Source of the DNA: Streptomyces camelliae
GTDB lineage: Bacteria; Actinomycetota; Actinomycetes; Streptomycetales; Streptomycetaceae
Direction of reading: 5' to 3'
DNA length: 64,000 nucleotides
Assembly: GCF_027625935.1 (NCBI RefSeq)
Contig: NZ_CP115300.1
Location: 1,054,001 to 1,118,000, forward strand
Both the position numbers and the translations under genes were made by a program. Positions within the stretch are counted from its first letter, which is position 1. Every line of letters begins with the position of its first letter. Under the pieces are notes generated by a model. The model saw only the letters and a program-made list of their open reading frames with translations, was not told the origin of the DNA and searched no databases. This document shows positions 31,450-40,348 of the stretch, in pieces.

Positions 31450-32658
31450 ATGGGCATGACTTTCTCTCTCGGCATCGTCGGCGCCGGACAGTTCTCCGGT
31501 CAGTTCGCCGCACTGTTCCAGGCCCATCCCGGCGTCCGTGACGTGTATGTCACCGACCTGCTGCCCGAGCGGGCCGAGCGGCTCGCCGCCGCGCAGGATC
31601 TCGCCGGCACCTTCCCGTCGTACGAGGCCATGCTGGAGTCGGCCGCGGTCGACGCGGTCGCGGTCTTCACCCAGCGCTGGACGCACGGCCCGCTGGTCCT
31701 CAAGGGCCTCGGCGCCGGCAAGCACGTGTACTCCGCGGTCCCCATGGCCGTCACCACCGAGGAGATCGCCGCGATCATCGACGCTGTCCGGGCCACCGGG
31801 CTGACGTACATGATGGGCGAGACCAGCCAGTACAACCCGGCAACCGTGCACGCCCGCAACCAGATCGCCGAAGGCGCCTTCGGCCGCCTCTTCTACGCCG
31901 AGGGCGACTACGTCCACGACATGGACCTCGGCTTCTACGACGCCTACAAGTACAGCGGCGGCGACGACTGGAAGGTGACCGCCAGCTATCCGCCGCTGCT
32001 GTACCCGACGCACTCGGTGGGCGGGGTGCTCGGGGCCTGGCGGACGCACGCGGTGAGCGTGTCGGCGATCGGCGTGCGGGACGATCGCGGCGACGGCGTT
32101 TTCGACCGTTCGGTCAGCCAGTTCGACAACGACGTGTCCAACGCGACCGCTCTGTTCGAGGTGGCGGGCGGCGGATCGTTCCGCACCAACGAGTTCCGGC
32201 GGGTCGGCTATCCCTCGCACATTCGCGAGTCCCGGTTCCGGTTCTTCGGCACCGAGGCCAGCATGGAGCAGTTGGCGACGGTGGCGCTGTGGCAGGACAA
32301 GAACGGGGTGAAGGACATCAGCGAGCTGCTGGAGCCCAAGCCCACGCTGTCCCCCGACGACCCCTCGCTGGCCCACGTCGCGCCCGAACTGCGGGCCGCC
32401 TTCACCTCCGGCTCGGCCCCGGTGCACGACCGGGCCCGGCTGCCGCGGGAGTTCGACGAGCTGCACAACGGCCATGAGGGCAGCCACCACTTCCTGGTGG
32501 ACGACTTCGTGACCGCGGTCAACACCCGTTCCCTGCCCTCGGTGAACGCATGGGTGGCCGCCCGCTACACCCTGCCGGGGATCATCGCGCACGAATCGGC
32601 CCGGCAGGGCGGGGTACGGCTGGCGATCCCCGACTTCGGGGACGCGCCCGAGGCGTGA
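31450..32658 (+). CDS. Gfo/Idh/MocA-family oxidoreductase
   Basis: 402 residues (ATGs at 31450 and 31456). Rossmann start FSLGIVGAGQFSGQFAALFQ; the usual E-K-P cofactor loop is replaced by SAVPMAVTTEEIAAIIDAV, so the catalytic-lysine position is atypical. The C-terminal domain includes MMGETSQYNPATVHARNQI and LLYPTHSVGGVLGAWRTHA, which holds the conserved His expected in sugar dehydrogenases and glycosidase-like members. It probably oxidises or rearranges a sugar derivative. Divergent from, and likely controlled by, the ROK gene. Confidence 0.88.
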   Translation: MGMTFSLGIVGAGQFSGQFAALFQAHPGVRDVYVTDLLPERAERLAAAQDLAGTFPSYEAMLESAAVDAVAVFTQRWTHGPLVLKGLGAGKHVYSAVPMAVTTEEIAAIIDAVRATGLTYMMGETSQYNPATVHARNQIAEGAFGRLFYAEGDYVHDMDLGFYDAYKYSGGDDWKVTASYPPLLYPTHSVGGVLGAWRTHAVSVSAIGVRDDRGDGVFDRSVSQFDNDVSNATALFEVAGGGSFRTNEFRRVGYPSHIRESRFRFFGTEASMEQLATVALWQDKNGVKDISELLEPKPTLSPDDPSLAHVAPELRAAFTSGSAPVHDRARLPREFDELHNGHEGSHHFLVDDFVTAVNTRSLPSVNAWVAARYTLPGIIAHESARQGGVRLAIPDFGDAPEA

Positions 32659-32677
32659 CGTCCCGGGCGGCGACGGC

Positions 32678-33373
32678 TCAGGTGCCCGGCTTGCGGCCGT
32701 ACACGAAGACGTCGTCGCCCGTCCTCAGCAGTGACCAGTACGACGCGGCGTCCTTGCTCGTCATGTTGACGCAGCCGTGCGAACCCGGCGGGTTCCACAT
32801 GCTCAGACCGACCGAATGGAAGGCCTGGCCGCCGTCGAAGAACTGGCTGTAGGGCATCGGCACGTTATAGACGGTCGACACGTGGTGGAGGTCCCGCCAG
32901 TAGATCTTCTTCAGACCGGTGCGGGTGGCAAAGCCCTTGCGGCCGGTGCGGACGGGCACCGGTCCGTAGACGAGCTTCCTGCCGTCCTGGATCCAGCTGA
33001 GCTGGAGCGTGAGGTTCACGCAGGCGATCCGGCCCTTGTTCACAGGGCATCGGCCGTCCTTGTTCGGGTTGTTCCCGACGGCCTTCTGCTTGTTCATCAG
33101 GTCCATCACGCCCCAGGTGACCGATCCGGCGTAGCCGATCGCGGGCGTGATGCCGTGCTTGTTCTGGAAGGCCTGGATGGCCCTGCAGTCGGCGGCGGAC
33201 TGCCTGCCGTCGACGGGCCGGCCGAGGAACTTCTCCACCTGCTTCTGATACGGCCCCGTCTGCGTGGTACAGCTCGCCGCCTGGGCCGGCGCCGCGGTGA
33301 GGGCGAGCGTGAGCGGCGCCACCAGTCCCGTGACGCCCAGCGCGACGACGCCGCGTCTGCGTATGTCCCCCAT
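32678..33373 (-). CDS. L,D-transpeptidase (YkuD) with peptidoglycan-binding domain
   Basis: 231 residues from ATG at 33373, after GGGAGAAGGGGAG. A signal peptide ending APAQAA exports it. Residues about 35-95 form a peptidoglycan-binding module (QVEKFLGRPVDGRQSAADCR, IQAFQNKHGI). The YkuD catalytic core follows, with GLSMWNPPGSHGCVNM giving His199 and the nucleophile Cys201. The enzyme crosslinks peptidoglycan stems through 3-3 bonds or attaches proteins to the wall, making it resistant to most penicillins. Single gene, convergent with the upstream oxidoreductase. Confidence 0.93.
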   Translation of the reverse strand: MGDIRRRGVVALGVTGLVAPLTLALTAAPAQAASCTTQTGPYQKQVEKFLGRPVDGRQSAADCRAIQAFQNKHGITPAIGYAGSVTWGVMDLMNKQKAVGNNPNKDGRCPVNKGRIACVNLTLQLSWIQDGRKLVYGPVPVRTGRKGFATRTGLKKIYWRDLHHVSTVYNVPMPYSQFFDGGQAFHSVGLSMWNPPGSHGCVNMTSKDAASYWSLLRTGDDVFVYGRKPGT

Positions 33374-33597
33374 AGGTCTCCCCTTCTCCCCTTGTTCTCC
33401 CCATGGCACCCGGGGCATGCCCCAGGTGCTGTGTACGCGCTTCCCCGGATGTCGGACTGCTAGACCTGCGCGGGGGCCTGGGGGTTGTGGTTCCGGTCAG
33501 GCTGTGACGAAACGATGAACTTCGCCCCATGCACCCGGTCCACTTTCCCCGAATTGGACCGGGCGTCCGGCTCCCCCGACGATCTACGCTCCGGCAC

Positions 33598-34986
33598 ATG
33601 CATCCCACCCTCGCCGACGATCTCTCCCGGCTCCCCGAAATCCTGCAGTCCGCCCGCGACGTGGCCGCCCGTGAAGTGGCCGGGATCGGCGAACGGCCGG
33701 TCGCCGTCGCCGGGCCGGCACCCGACGCCGCTCGGCTGCCGGAGCACGGCGCCGGCGCGGACGCGGCGCTCGCGTCCTTCACCGAGCGGTGGGCGCCCGG
33801 GTTCTCCGGGTCCGCCGGACCCCGGTATCTCGGGTTCGTCACCGGGGGTGCGACGCCCGCGTCGGTCGCCGGGGACTGGCTGACGTCCGCGCTGGACCAG
33901 AACGTGTCGGGGGCGGGCGGTTCCTGGGCCCAGGAACTGGAGCGGGAGACCGTGGCCTGGCTGCGCGAGCTGTTCGGGCTGGGCGAGGAGCACAGCGGGG
34001 CGTTCGTGACGGGGGCCACCGCCTCCAACACGGTCGGGCTGGCGATCGGCCGGGAGTGGCTCGGCGAGCGGCTGGGCGTGGACGTCTTCCGGGCGGGTGC
34101 GGCCGCGCTGGGCCCGGTCGACGTGCTCTCCGGCAGCCCGCACTCCAGCGTCACGAAGGCGATGTCGGTGCTGGGCATCGGCCGGGACCGGCTGCGCCCG
34201 GTGCCGCTGCTGCCCGGCAACCGGGAGGCGGTGGACGTGGCCGCGCTGGAGGCGGCGCTCGCCGAGCGCGAGGGCCGGCCGGCGATCGTCGTCGCCAACG
34301 CGGGCACCGTGAACACCGTCGACTTCGACGATCTGCGGGCGATCGCGGCGCTGAAGGAGCGGTACGCCTTCTGGCTGCACGTGGACGCCGCGTTCGGCGG
34401 CTTCGCCGCGCTCTCCCCCGACCTCGCCGGCCTGGTCGACGGACTCGACGCGGCCGACTCGGTCTGCGTGGACCTGCACAAGTGGCTCAACGTCCCCTAC
34501 GACGCGGCCGTACAGTTCACCCGGCGGCGCGACCTTCAGGTGAAGGTGTTCCACAACGCGTCGCCGTATCTGGGCCTGCCCGACGGCGAGCCCGACTTCC
34601 TGCATCTGACGCCGGAGAACTCGCGACGGCTGCGCGCACTGCCCGCGTGGTTCTCGCTGGTGGCCTACGGGCGCGCCGGGCACCGGGAGATCGTGGAGCG
34701 GAACGTGGCCCTCGCCCGCCGGCTCGGCGCGGGCATCGAGGCGCTGCCGGGGCTGCGGCTGCTGGCACCGGTCCGGCTCAACGTCGTCTGCTTCACCCTC
34801 GCCGAGGACCCCTCGCCGGAGCGGGTCGCGGCGCTGGCCCGGGCGGTCGAGGCGTCCGGGGAGGCGTATGTGACGCCGACCGTGTACGGCGAAGTGCCCG
34901 GTCTGCGGGCCGCGTTCAGCAACTGGCGCACCACCGGCGCCGACACCGAGCGCGTGCTGGCGGCGCTGGCGAAAGCCTCGGGGTGA
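33598..34986 (+). CDS. PLP-dependent decarboxylase / aminotransferase-family enzyme
   Basis: 462 residues. The group II decarboxylase-like fold is seen in GPRYLGFVTGGATPASVAGD, SGAFVTGATASNTVGLAIGR, the PLP-stacking HVDAAFGGF and the Schiff-base Lys295 in VCVDLHKWLNVPYD. Related proteins decarboxylate aromatic or acidic amino acids. ATG at 33598 is preceded by TACGCT only 7 bp upstream, with no ribosome-binding site, which suggests a leaderless message. Substrate cannot be predicted. No partner gene is adjacent. Confidence 0.88.
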   Translation: MHPTLADDLSRLPEILQSARDVAAREVAGIGERPVAVAGPAPDAARLPEHGAGADAALASFTERWAPGFSGSAGPRYLGFVTGGATPASVAGDWLTSALDQNVSGAGGSWAQELERETVAWLRELFGLGEEHSGAFVTGATASNTVGLAIGREWLGERLGVDVFRAGAAALGPVDVLSGSPHSSVTKAMSVLGIGRDRLRPVPLLPGNREAVDVAALEAALAEREGRPAIVVANAGTVNTVDFDDLRAIAALKERYAFWLHVDAAFGGFAALSPDLAGLVDGLDAADSVCVDLHKWLNVPYDAAVQFTRRRDLQVKVFHNASPYLGLPDGEPDFLHLTPENSRRLRALPAWFSLVAYGRAGHREIVERNVALARRLGAGIEALPGLRLLAPVRLNVVCFTLAEDPSPERVAALARAVEASGEAYVTPTVYGEVPGLRAAFSNWRTTGADTERVLAALAKASG

Positions 34987-35075
34987 CCTTCAGATGAGGT
35001 GGCGGCCGTGCGGAAGCCGGCGTGCGCGACGGCGGCCTCCACGGCGGCACGGCCGCCCTTCTCGGCGGGACCGGC

Positions 35076-35990
35076 TCACCGGTATCCGGTGGCGTCCGCA
35101 GGCCGGCCCGCTTCGTGCACCTCGACGAGGTAGCGCCAGGCGTCGGGACGGCTGCCGTCGAGGTCGGTGAAGCCGTACTCCCGCGCGAGTCCGCCGCTGG
35201 ACAGCGACTGCCCGTTGAAGCGGGCCACGCCGGGATCGGCGGCCAGGGCGGCGACGGCGCGGCCGGCGAAGCGCGGGGTCTCGGAGATGACGAAGTGCGG
35301 TTCCTTCACAAGGGCGTCACGCCAGTTGTCCTCGCGCACCCCGTACAGGTCGAGCATCAGCTCGGAACGGAGCCAGCCCGGGGTGAGCGCGACGGCGGTG
35401 GCGCCGCGCGGGCCCAGCTCGTGGCCGAGGGCGAAGGCCATGCGCAGCACGGAGGCCTTGGCGAGGTCGTAGAAGAGGTTCACGCGGTAGGTGTCGCGGT
35501 TGTACTCGGCGGTGCCGTCGGTGACCTCCACGACCAGCCCGCCGGGCCGACGCAGCAGCAGGGGCAGCGCGTAGTGGCTGGTCACGGCATGTGTCTCGAC
35601 CCCCAGCCGGAGGAGCCGGAGCCCGCCCGCGAGGTCGTGCTCCCAGACCGGGGTGTCCCACTCGAAGAGTTTCTCCCCGCCCCAGATGTCGTTGACGAGG
35701 ACGTCGAGGCGGTCCTGCTCGTCGGCGATCCGCTCCACCAGGGCCCGTACGGCCGCGTGTTCCAGGTGGTCGACGGGCACGGCGATGCCCTGTCCGCCCG
35801 CCGCGGTGACGAGGTCGGCGGTGTCCTCGATCGTCTCGGGGCGGTCGTACTCCGAGCGCCGGGCGCGGGTGCTGCGGCCGGTGACGTAGACGGTGGCGCC
35901 GGCCGCGCCGAGTTCCACGGCGATGCCGCGTCCGGCCCCCCGGGTCGCCCCGGCGACCAGCGCCACCTTGCCCTGCAGCGGTCCTGACAT
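35076..35990 (-). CDS. SDR-family oxidoreductase
   Basis: 304 residues. The classical SDR motifs are present: LVAGATRGAGRGIAVELG for NAD(P) binding, LDVLVNDIWGG at the NNAG position (altered to ND-W), and the catalytic Tyr-Lys in NLFYDLAKASVLRMAFAL. The family member often annotated as SDR with GxWGG motif acts on unknown carbonyl substrates. Monocistronic; its start lies 15 bp from an exact 11-bp tandem repeat that may be regulatory. Confidence 0.9.
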   Translation of the reverse strand: MSGPLQGKVALVAGATRGAGRGIAVELGAAGATVYVTGRSTRARRSEYDRPETIEDTADLVTAAGGQGIAVPVDHLEHAAVRALVERIADEQDRLDVLVNDIWGGEKLFEWDTPVWEHDLAGGLRLLRLGVETHAVTSHYALPLLLRRPGGLVVEVTDGTAEYNRDTYRVNLFYDLAKASVLRMAFALGHELGPRGATAVALTPGWLRSELMLDLYGVREDNWRDALVKEPHFVISETPRFAGRAVAALAADPGVARFNGQSLSSGGLAREYGFTDLDGSRPDAWRYLVEVHEAGRPADATGYR

Positions 35991-36004
35991 GTCCGGCCTC
36001 CTGT

Positions 36005-36026
36005 GCGGTACGACTGCGGTACGACT
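36005..36026. promoter_or_regulatory. Exact tandem 11-bp repeat upstream of the SDR gene
   Basis: GCGGTACGACT occurs twice in direct succession (36005-36015, 36016-36026), one helical turn apart, 15 bp before the SDR start. Direct repeats at one-turn spacing are typical of response-regulator sites. Confidence 0.45.
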
Positions 36027-36085
36027 GCTGTCGTCCCCACTCTCACGGGAAAGCCGGACACCTTCTGTCGGTATTGGCCGCGGAT

Positions 36086-36460
36086 TCAGGTGCGGAGTCG
36101 CTCGTCCAGCTCCGCCGCGTCTGCGACGAACCAGAGTTGGCTGCCCTGGTTGGACTCGTACACGAAGTCCCGCAGGGCGTCGCTCGCCGCTACGTGGGCC
36201 GAGATGTCGCCGAGGACGGCGAGCCGCAGCCGGTAGTTCACGAACTTCTGCACGACGTCGCCGGCGACACCGGAGCGCAGCCGGAAGAACTCGTCCGATA
36301 TCCGCTCCACGGGCACCACGACCAGCTCCGCCTCCTGGCCGAAGGCGTCGCCGATCAGGTCCAGTGCCGCGCGCTCGCCGTCCAGGAGCGGGCCGTCGGG
36401 TGCGCAGCGCAGGACGCGGGTGCCGTGCAGGGTCTCCAGCGTGTTCGGGTGCGTGGTCAT
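36086..36460 (-). CDS. DUF4180 domain protein
   Basis: 124 residues from ATG at 36460. The core FFRLRSGVAGDVVQKFVNYR and LAVLGDISAHVAASDALRDF matches the DUF4180 family, small cytoplasmic proteins of unknown role found beside transcription regulators or stress genes. No signal or membrane segment. The gene stands alone between the metallo-hydrolase operon and the SDR gene; 43 bp separate it from the upstream hydrolase stop, so read-through is possible. Confidence 0.85.
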   Translation of the reverse strand: MTTHPNTLETLHGTRVLRCAPDGPLLDGERAALDLIGDAFGQEAELVVVPVERISDEFFRLRSGVAGDVVQKFVNYRLRLAVLGDISAHVAASDALRDFVYESNQGSQLWFVADAAELDERLRT

Positions 36461-36503
36461 GATCGTGATCGTACGGGCGTACCGGCTTCGGCCGTACCGG
36501 GTT

Positions 36504-37136
36504 TCAGTGCCCGCGCTTGATCCACTCCTCCAGGTGGGGTGCCTCGGCGCCGATGGTCGTGGAGTCGCCGTGCCCGGTGAGGACCTTGGTCTGCGGGGGC
36601 AGGGTGAGGAGCTTGTCGCGGATGGAGTCGATGATCGTCGGGAAGTGGGAGTAGGAGCGTCCGGCGGCGCCGGGGCCGCCCTGGAAGAGGGTGTCGCCGG
36701 TGAAGACGACACCGAGTCCGGGGTCGTGGAGGCAGACCGCGCCGGGGGCGTGGCCCGGGGTGTGGAGCACGGTGAGGTCGGCGCCGGCCGCCTCGATGAC
36801 CTGGCCGTCGAGAAGAGGCCGGTCGGGGTCGCGGTGCGGGTGGGTCTGCTTCCACAACGGCAGGTCATCGGGGTGCAGCCAGATGACGGCGCCGGTGAGG
36901 TCGGCAAGGGCGGGGGCCGCGTCGATGTGGTCGTTGTGGGCGTGGGTGCACACGATCGCGGTGAGCCGGCGGTCGCCCACGGCATGGGCGATGGCTTCCG
37001 CGTCGTGGGCGGCGTCGATGACGACGGCCTCGTGGTCGTCGCCGACGATCCAGACGTTGTTCTCGACGTCCCAGGTGCCGCCGTCGAGGGTGAACTGGCC
37101 GGAGGTGACGAGGCGTTCGATGCGGGCGGTCATCAC
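36504..37136 (-). CDS. Metallo-beta-lactamase-fold hydrolase linked to mscR
   Basis: 210 residues, starting at tandem ATGs 37136/37133. The zinc motif [12 protein letters not shown] (HxHxDH) and [12 protein letters not shown], with TGDTLFQGG and the final His in [13 protein letters not shown], define a glyoxalase II-like enzyme. Its start overlaps the mscR stop by four bases, so both are translated together. In mycothiol-making bacteria this partner is thought to hydrolyse S-formyl- or S-acyl-mycothiol, completing formaldehyde oxidation to formate. All metal ligands are present. Confidence 0.92.
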   Translation of the reverse strand: MMTARIERLVTSGQFTLDGGTWDVENNVWIVGDDHEAVVIDAAHDAEAIAHAVGDRRLTAIVCTHAHNDHIDAAPALADLTGAVIWLHPDDLPLWKQTHPHRDPDRPLLDGQVIEAAGADLTVLHTPGHAPGAVCLHDPGLGVVFTGDTLFQGGPGAAGRSYSHFPTIIDSIRDKLLTLPPQTKVLTGHGDSTTIGAEAPHLEEWIKRGH

Positions 37137-38218
37137 AGCACCACCACCGAGCGCAGTACGTCGCCGTGGTGCATCCGCTCGAACGCCTTCTCCACCTCGT
37201 CCAGTTGGATCGTCTCGGTGACGAACGCGTCGAGCGGCAGCCGCCCTTGCAGGTGCAGGTCGATCAGCATGGGGAAGTCACGGGAGGGCAGACAGTCGCC
37301 GTACCAGGAGGACTTCAGGGCGCCGCCGCGGCCGAAGACGTCCAGCAGGGGCAGTTCGAGCTTCATCTCGGGGGTGGGCACGCCGACGAGGACGACGGTG
37401 CCGGCGAGGTCGCGGGCGTAGAAGGCCTGGCGGTACGTCTCCGGGCGGCCTACGGCCTCGATGACGACGTCGGCGCCGAAGCCGCCGGTCAGCTCGCGGA
37501 TCGCCTCGACCGGGTCCGCCTCCCTGGAGTTGACGGTGTGGGTGGCGCCCAGGGTGCGGGCCTTGTCCAGCTTGCGGTCGTCGATGTCGACGGCGATGAT
37601 CTTCGCCGCGCCGGCGAGGTTCGCCCCGACCACGGCCGCGTCGCCGACACCGCCGCAGCCGATGACGGCGACGGAGTCGCCCCGGCCGACGCCTCCGGTG
37701 TTGATGGCCGCGCCGATGCCGGCCATGACACCGCAGCCCAGCAGGCCGGCGACCGCCGGGGAGACCGCCGGGTCGACCTTGGTGCACTGGCCGGCGGCGA
37801 CGAGCGTCTTCTCGGCGAACGCACCGATGCCGAGCGCCGGGGACAGCTCCGTGCCGTCGGTGAGGGTCATCTTCTGCTTGGCGTTGTGGGTGTTGAAGCA
37901 GTACCAGGGCCGCCCGCGCAGACAGGCCCGGCACTGGCCGCACACGGCACGCCAGTTGAGGATGACGAAGTCACCGGGTGCCACGTCGGTGACACCCTCG
38001 CCGACGGACTCCACGACGCCGGCGGCCTCGTGGCCGAGGAGGAAGGGGAAGTCGTCCGAGATGCCGCCCTGCTTGTAGTGCAGGTCGGTGTGGCAGACAC
38101 CGCAGGCCTGGACGCGCACCACGGCCTCGCCTGGTCCCGGGTCCGGCACCACGATCGTCTCGACCCGTACGGGCTCGTCCTTCCCCGGTGCGATCACGCC
38201 GCGGACTTCCTGCGCCAT
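37133..38218 (-). CDS. mscR: S-(hydroxymethyl)mycothiol dehydrogenase
   Basis: 361 residues from ATG at 38218. Zinc-dependent class III alcohol dehydrogenase: catalytic Cys/His in [15 protein letters not shown] and GHEAAGV, structural zinc [18 protein letters not shown] site [15 protein letters not shown]. The combination [14 protein letters not shown] and [16 protein letters not shown] is characteristic of the mycothiol-dependent formaldehyde dehydrogenase (MscR/AdhE2), which also reduces S-nitrosomycothiol. It forms an operon with the hydrolase downstream (4-bp overlap). A GAAAGGG site precedes the start. A strong marker for an actinomycete. Confidence 0.93.
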   Translation of the reverse strand: MAQEVRGVIAPGKDEPVRVETIVVPDPGPGEAVVRVQACGVCHTDLHYKQGGISDDFPFLLGHEAAGVVESVGEGVTDVAPGDFVILNWRAVCGQCRACLRGRPWYCFNTHNAKQKMTLTDGTELSPALGIGAFAEKTLVAAGQCTKVDPAVSPAVAGLLGCGVMAGIGAAINTGGVGRGDSVAVIGCGGVGDAAVVGANLAGAAKIIAVDIDDRKLDKARTLGATHTVNSREADPVEAIRELTGGFGADVVIEAVGRPETYRQAFYARDLAGTVVLVGVPTPEMKLELPLLDVFGRGGALKSSWYGDCLPSRDFPMLIDLHLQGRLPLDAFVTETIQLDEVEKAFERMHHGDVLRSVVVL

Positions 38219-38444
38219 GGCCTGGCCCTTTCTATCGATTGCCTTCGCTGCCGACCCTACGCGTGACCGCTCGGTAGCGGGACGGACCACGGCGGTGAGC
38301 GTGGATCTTTCCGGCCGCCGCCGGCCTCCGTCAGGTCTCCGGCTCGTCGAGGAAGTGGCTGGCGTGCTTCAGCTGGAACGCCCTCCGTTCCCGCGGGCCG
38401 CGTCCGGCGAGAACAGGCCGGACTTGGCGGCCGCACTGGACGAA

Positions 38445-39030
38445 CCGCATTCCTGCCTCCCGGTGTTCGCCGAGGCGCTGGATGACATCCGCGCGCACGC
38501 CTCGACCCGCATCTCCAACTCCCGCCGGTCTGTGTGATGTCCGCGGCCGACGGCACCCGCAGGTGTCGTGCCGGACGTGGTCTACGGGCAGGGGCCGGGC
38601 GGATCGCCGCCGCGTGCGCCGCGGGCGTGTTGTCCCTGGCGGACGCCTGCCACGCCGTCGGCACCCTGGCCCGGCTCCTGGGCGGCCCGCCCGACCCGGC
38701 ACCGAGCCGTCCCGGCATGGACGGCGTCCTCGGCGCGTACGGCCGGACACTCGCCACCCTCCACCCGCGCACCTCGTGCCGCCCGCTCGTCTGCGACGGC
38801 AGCACCCGCCCGGTGGCGCCGAGACCGCCGAGCCGGAGCTCCGGGTACGGCGCCCACCGCCGCGGTTCGCGGACATGGCCGGCGTGCTGCACCGCGCCGT
38901 GGTCCGCACCTGGCTGGAGCTGGGGCCGGGCGCTCGTCCGCCTGCTCCGCGGCTGTCTGCCGGACGGCACGGTCTCGGCGTGCGCGCTGCCCCGGGACTG
39001 GGCGGCGCTGCGGGCAGGGCCGCCGGGCGC
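38445..39030 (+). pseudogene. Fossil polyketide synthase acyltransferase (AT) domain
   Basis: Ordered fragments in changing frames resemble an AT domain: PVFAEALDDIRAHA (from 38460, frame of 38088), PDVVYGQGPG then GRIAAACAAGVLSLADAC (38594 on; normally the GHSxG serine region, here lost at a frameshift), GRTLATLHPRTSCRPLVCDG, then RFADMAGVLHRAVVRTWLEL (from 38863, third frame), GPG, and LVRLLRGCLPDGTVSACALP. Length is about 580 bp against 900 bp for an intact domain. No KS, KR or ACP sequence is recognisable nearby. A decayed remnant of a modular PKS gene or acyltransferase is inferred. Confidence 0.55.
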
Positions 39031-39117
39031 AGGGTCCGGGGACGACGGCAAGCGGTGGGGGGCCGGTCCGGGAAGGTCACCTCGTGCAGGCCGCGCTCGG
39101 GAGGGTCAGGCAGACGT

Positions 39118-39144
39118 GAGGGCCGCCCCGTCGGGACGGCCCTC
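39118..39144. terminator. Strong hairpin, first element of a hairpin array
   Basis: GAGGGCCG (39118-39125) pairs with CGGCCCTC (39137-39144), and pairing continues inward apart from one mismatch. It lies about 95 bp beyond the stop of the small minus-strand secreted gene and after the PKS fossil, so could end transcription from both sides. Confidence 0.6.
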
Positions 39145-39233
39145 GGTGTGTCCCCGTCGGGACGGCCCTCGGCATGTCCCGGTCGGGACAGCCCTCGCGG
39201 CGTCCCTGTCGGGACGGTCCGCGGATCTGCGGG
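39130..39233. repeat. 26-bp tandem repeat, four units, each with internal hairpin
   Basis: Units start at 39130, 39156, 39182 and 39208, exactly 26 bp apart, with consensus GTCGGGACGGCCCTCGG followed by a variable part ending GTCCC. Units 1 to 3 each pair GGGAC with GTCCC; the fourth is diverged. This looks like a duplicated terminator just beyond the secreted-protein gene stop (39238). Confidence 0.8.
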
Positions 39234-39237
39234 CGGG

Positions 39238-39534
39238 TCAGGCCTCGACGGCCGGCAGCAGGCCCGTCACGGGGGCCGCGAGGTCGGTGACCTGGTGCAG
39301 CTGGTTCAGCTTGCTCACCTGGTTCAGCCCGCGCATCTGCTCGGAGACGCGCGGGACCTGGGCCTTGTGCGCGGCGGGGATGTCGCTGACGGTGAGCGAG
39401 TCGAGCATGCCCATGGGGCTGATCCGCCCGAGGGGCGCTGCGCTCGCGTCGGCCGCGTTCGCCATCGGGGCGGCGAGGGCCGTGACCCCGGCGGCGAGGC
39501 CGAGGGCGGCGACGATACGTCGTGTTGAGATCAT
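39238..39534 (-). CDS. Small secreted protein
   Basis: 98 residues with a clear signal peptide (MISTRRIVAALGLAAGVTAL to AAPMANAA), leaving about 70 mature residues without Cys. The mature part has amphipathic helical repeats, MRGLNQVSKLNQLHQVTDL, with Leu/Asn periodicity, and ends VTGLLPAVEA. It resembles small Streptomyces secreted proteins of unknown role. The start has a short AAGG site. Downstream is a hairpin repeat array. Confidence 0.75.
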   Translation of the reverse strand: MISTRRIVAALGLAAGVTALAAPMANAADASAAPLGRISPMGMLDSLTVSDIPAAHKAQVPRVSEQMRGLNQVSKLNQLHQVTDLAAPVTGLLPAVEA

Positions 39535-39706
39535 GCCTTCAGCAACGGCCCCGGCCCCCGGCCGGACACGGGCGGCGGCCCGCGCTCACTCGTGAGGCGG
39601 AGCCCATCGGCTGCGCTTGCCGTGGCCGCCGGGCCGGAGGAGTCTCGAAGGGTGAGGCCCACGCGGTCCGCTTCACGCGGGCCGCGGGCGCCTGAAGGAG
39701 GTCACC

Positions 39707-40072
39707 ATGGGCACCACGGCAGGTTCCGCCTTCGACACCGAGACACTGCGCCGGGCCATAGAAGGGAACACCGGCAACTCCCTGCTCGCGCTCTACACCG
39801 ACGACGCGGACATCCGTATCGTCGACCACAACCACCAGCCAAGCCACCCCACGGTCCTGCACGGCCGGGGCCAGATCGCCGAGTTGCTGGACGACATCTA
39901 CAGCCGCGACATGACACACAAGCTGGGCCACTGCGTCGTCCAGGGTGATCATGTCGCCTTCACCGAGACCTGCCAGTACGGCGACGGCACCCGTGTCCTC
40001 GCCGAGTCGATGCTCACGCTGCGCGACGGCAAGATCGCCGACCAGCTGATCATCCAGGCCTGGGACGAGTAG
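39707..40072 (+). CDS. NTF2-like (SnoaL-type) protein
   Basis: 121 residues, ATG at 39707 after GAAGGAGG. The cone fold is suggested by LRRAIEGNTGNSLLALYTDD, ADIRIVDHNHQPS, HGRGQIAELLDDIYSRDM and AESMLTLRDGKIADQLIIQA, matching nuclear-transport-factor-2/SnoaL domains that serve as cyclases, isomerases or ligand binders. No neighbour reveals a substrate. The gene ends at a strong hairpin. Confidence 0.88.
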   Translation: MGTTAGSAFDTETLRRAIEGNTGNSLLALYTDDADIRIVDHNHQPSHPTVLHGRGQIAELLDDIYSRDMTHKLGHCVVQGDHVAFTETCQYGDGTRVLAESMLTLRDGKIADQLIIQAWDE

Positions 40073-40101
40073 GCGCACCCCGGCATGACAGGCGCCGGAA
40101 G

Positions 40102-40149
40102 GAGAAGTGCGAGGGTCCAGGTCACCTCCAGGCTGACCTGGACCTTCTC
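40102..40149 (+). terminator. Long hairpin after the NTF2-like gene
   Basis: GGTCCAGGTCA (40114-40124) and TGACCTGGACC (40134-40144) form a perfect 11-bp stem with a 9-base loop. Outside it, GAGAAG on the left can pair with CTTCTC on the right after a bulge, and T residues follow the stem. Confidence 0.75.
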
Positions 40150-40337
40150 TGCCCACGCGCGCCTGGGCGGGCTGCGGCTGCGGTCGGTGCGGTCGATGCT
40201 GGGGGCCGCGTGCCCGCACCCGGTGCGCTCGGCGCGCTCGGTGCTGCGAGCGGCGCGCCCACGCCCGCTGCCGTGCGCCCGCAGGCCCCGGCACCGCTGA
40301 GCCACCCGCCCGGGACGGGGTCGTACGTGCGCTCGGC

Positions 40338-40343
40338 TACCCT
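40338..40343 (+). promoter_or_regulatory. -10 box of the folD riboswitch promoter
   Basis: TACCCT lies about 6-7 bases before the first conserved riboswitch bases, matching an actinobacterial -10. The -35 region is not canonical. Confidence 0.45.
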
Positions 40344-40348
40344 GTACG

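Noticed and set aside
38219..38444. Additional gene between mscR and the PKS fossil
   Set aside because: Open frames on both strands lack codon bias, start signals and any similarity I recognise.
39130..39233. CRISPR array
   Set aside because: 26-bp units are directly adjacent without spacers, no cas genes are near, and the units fold as hairpins.
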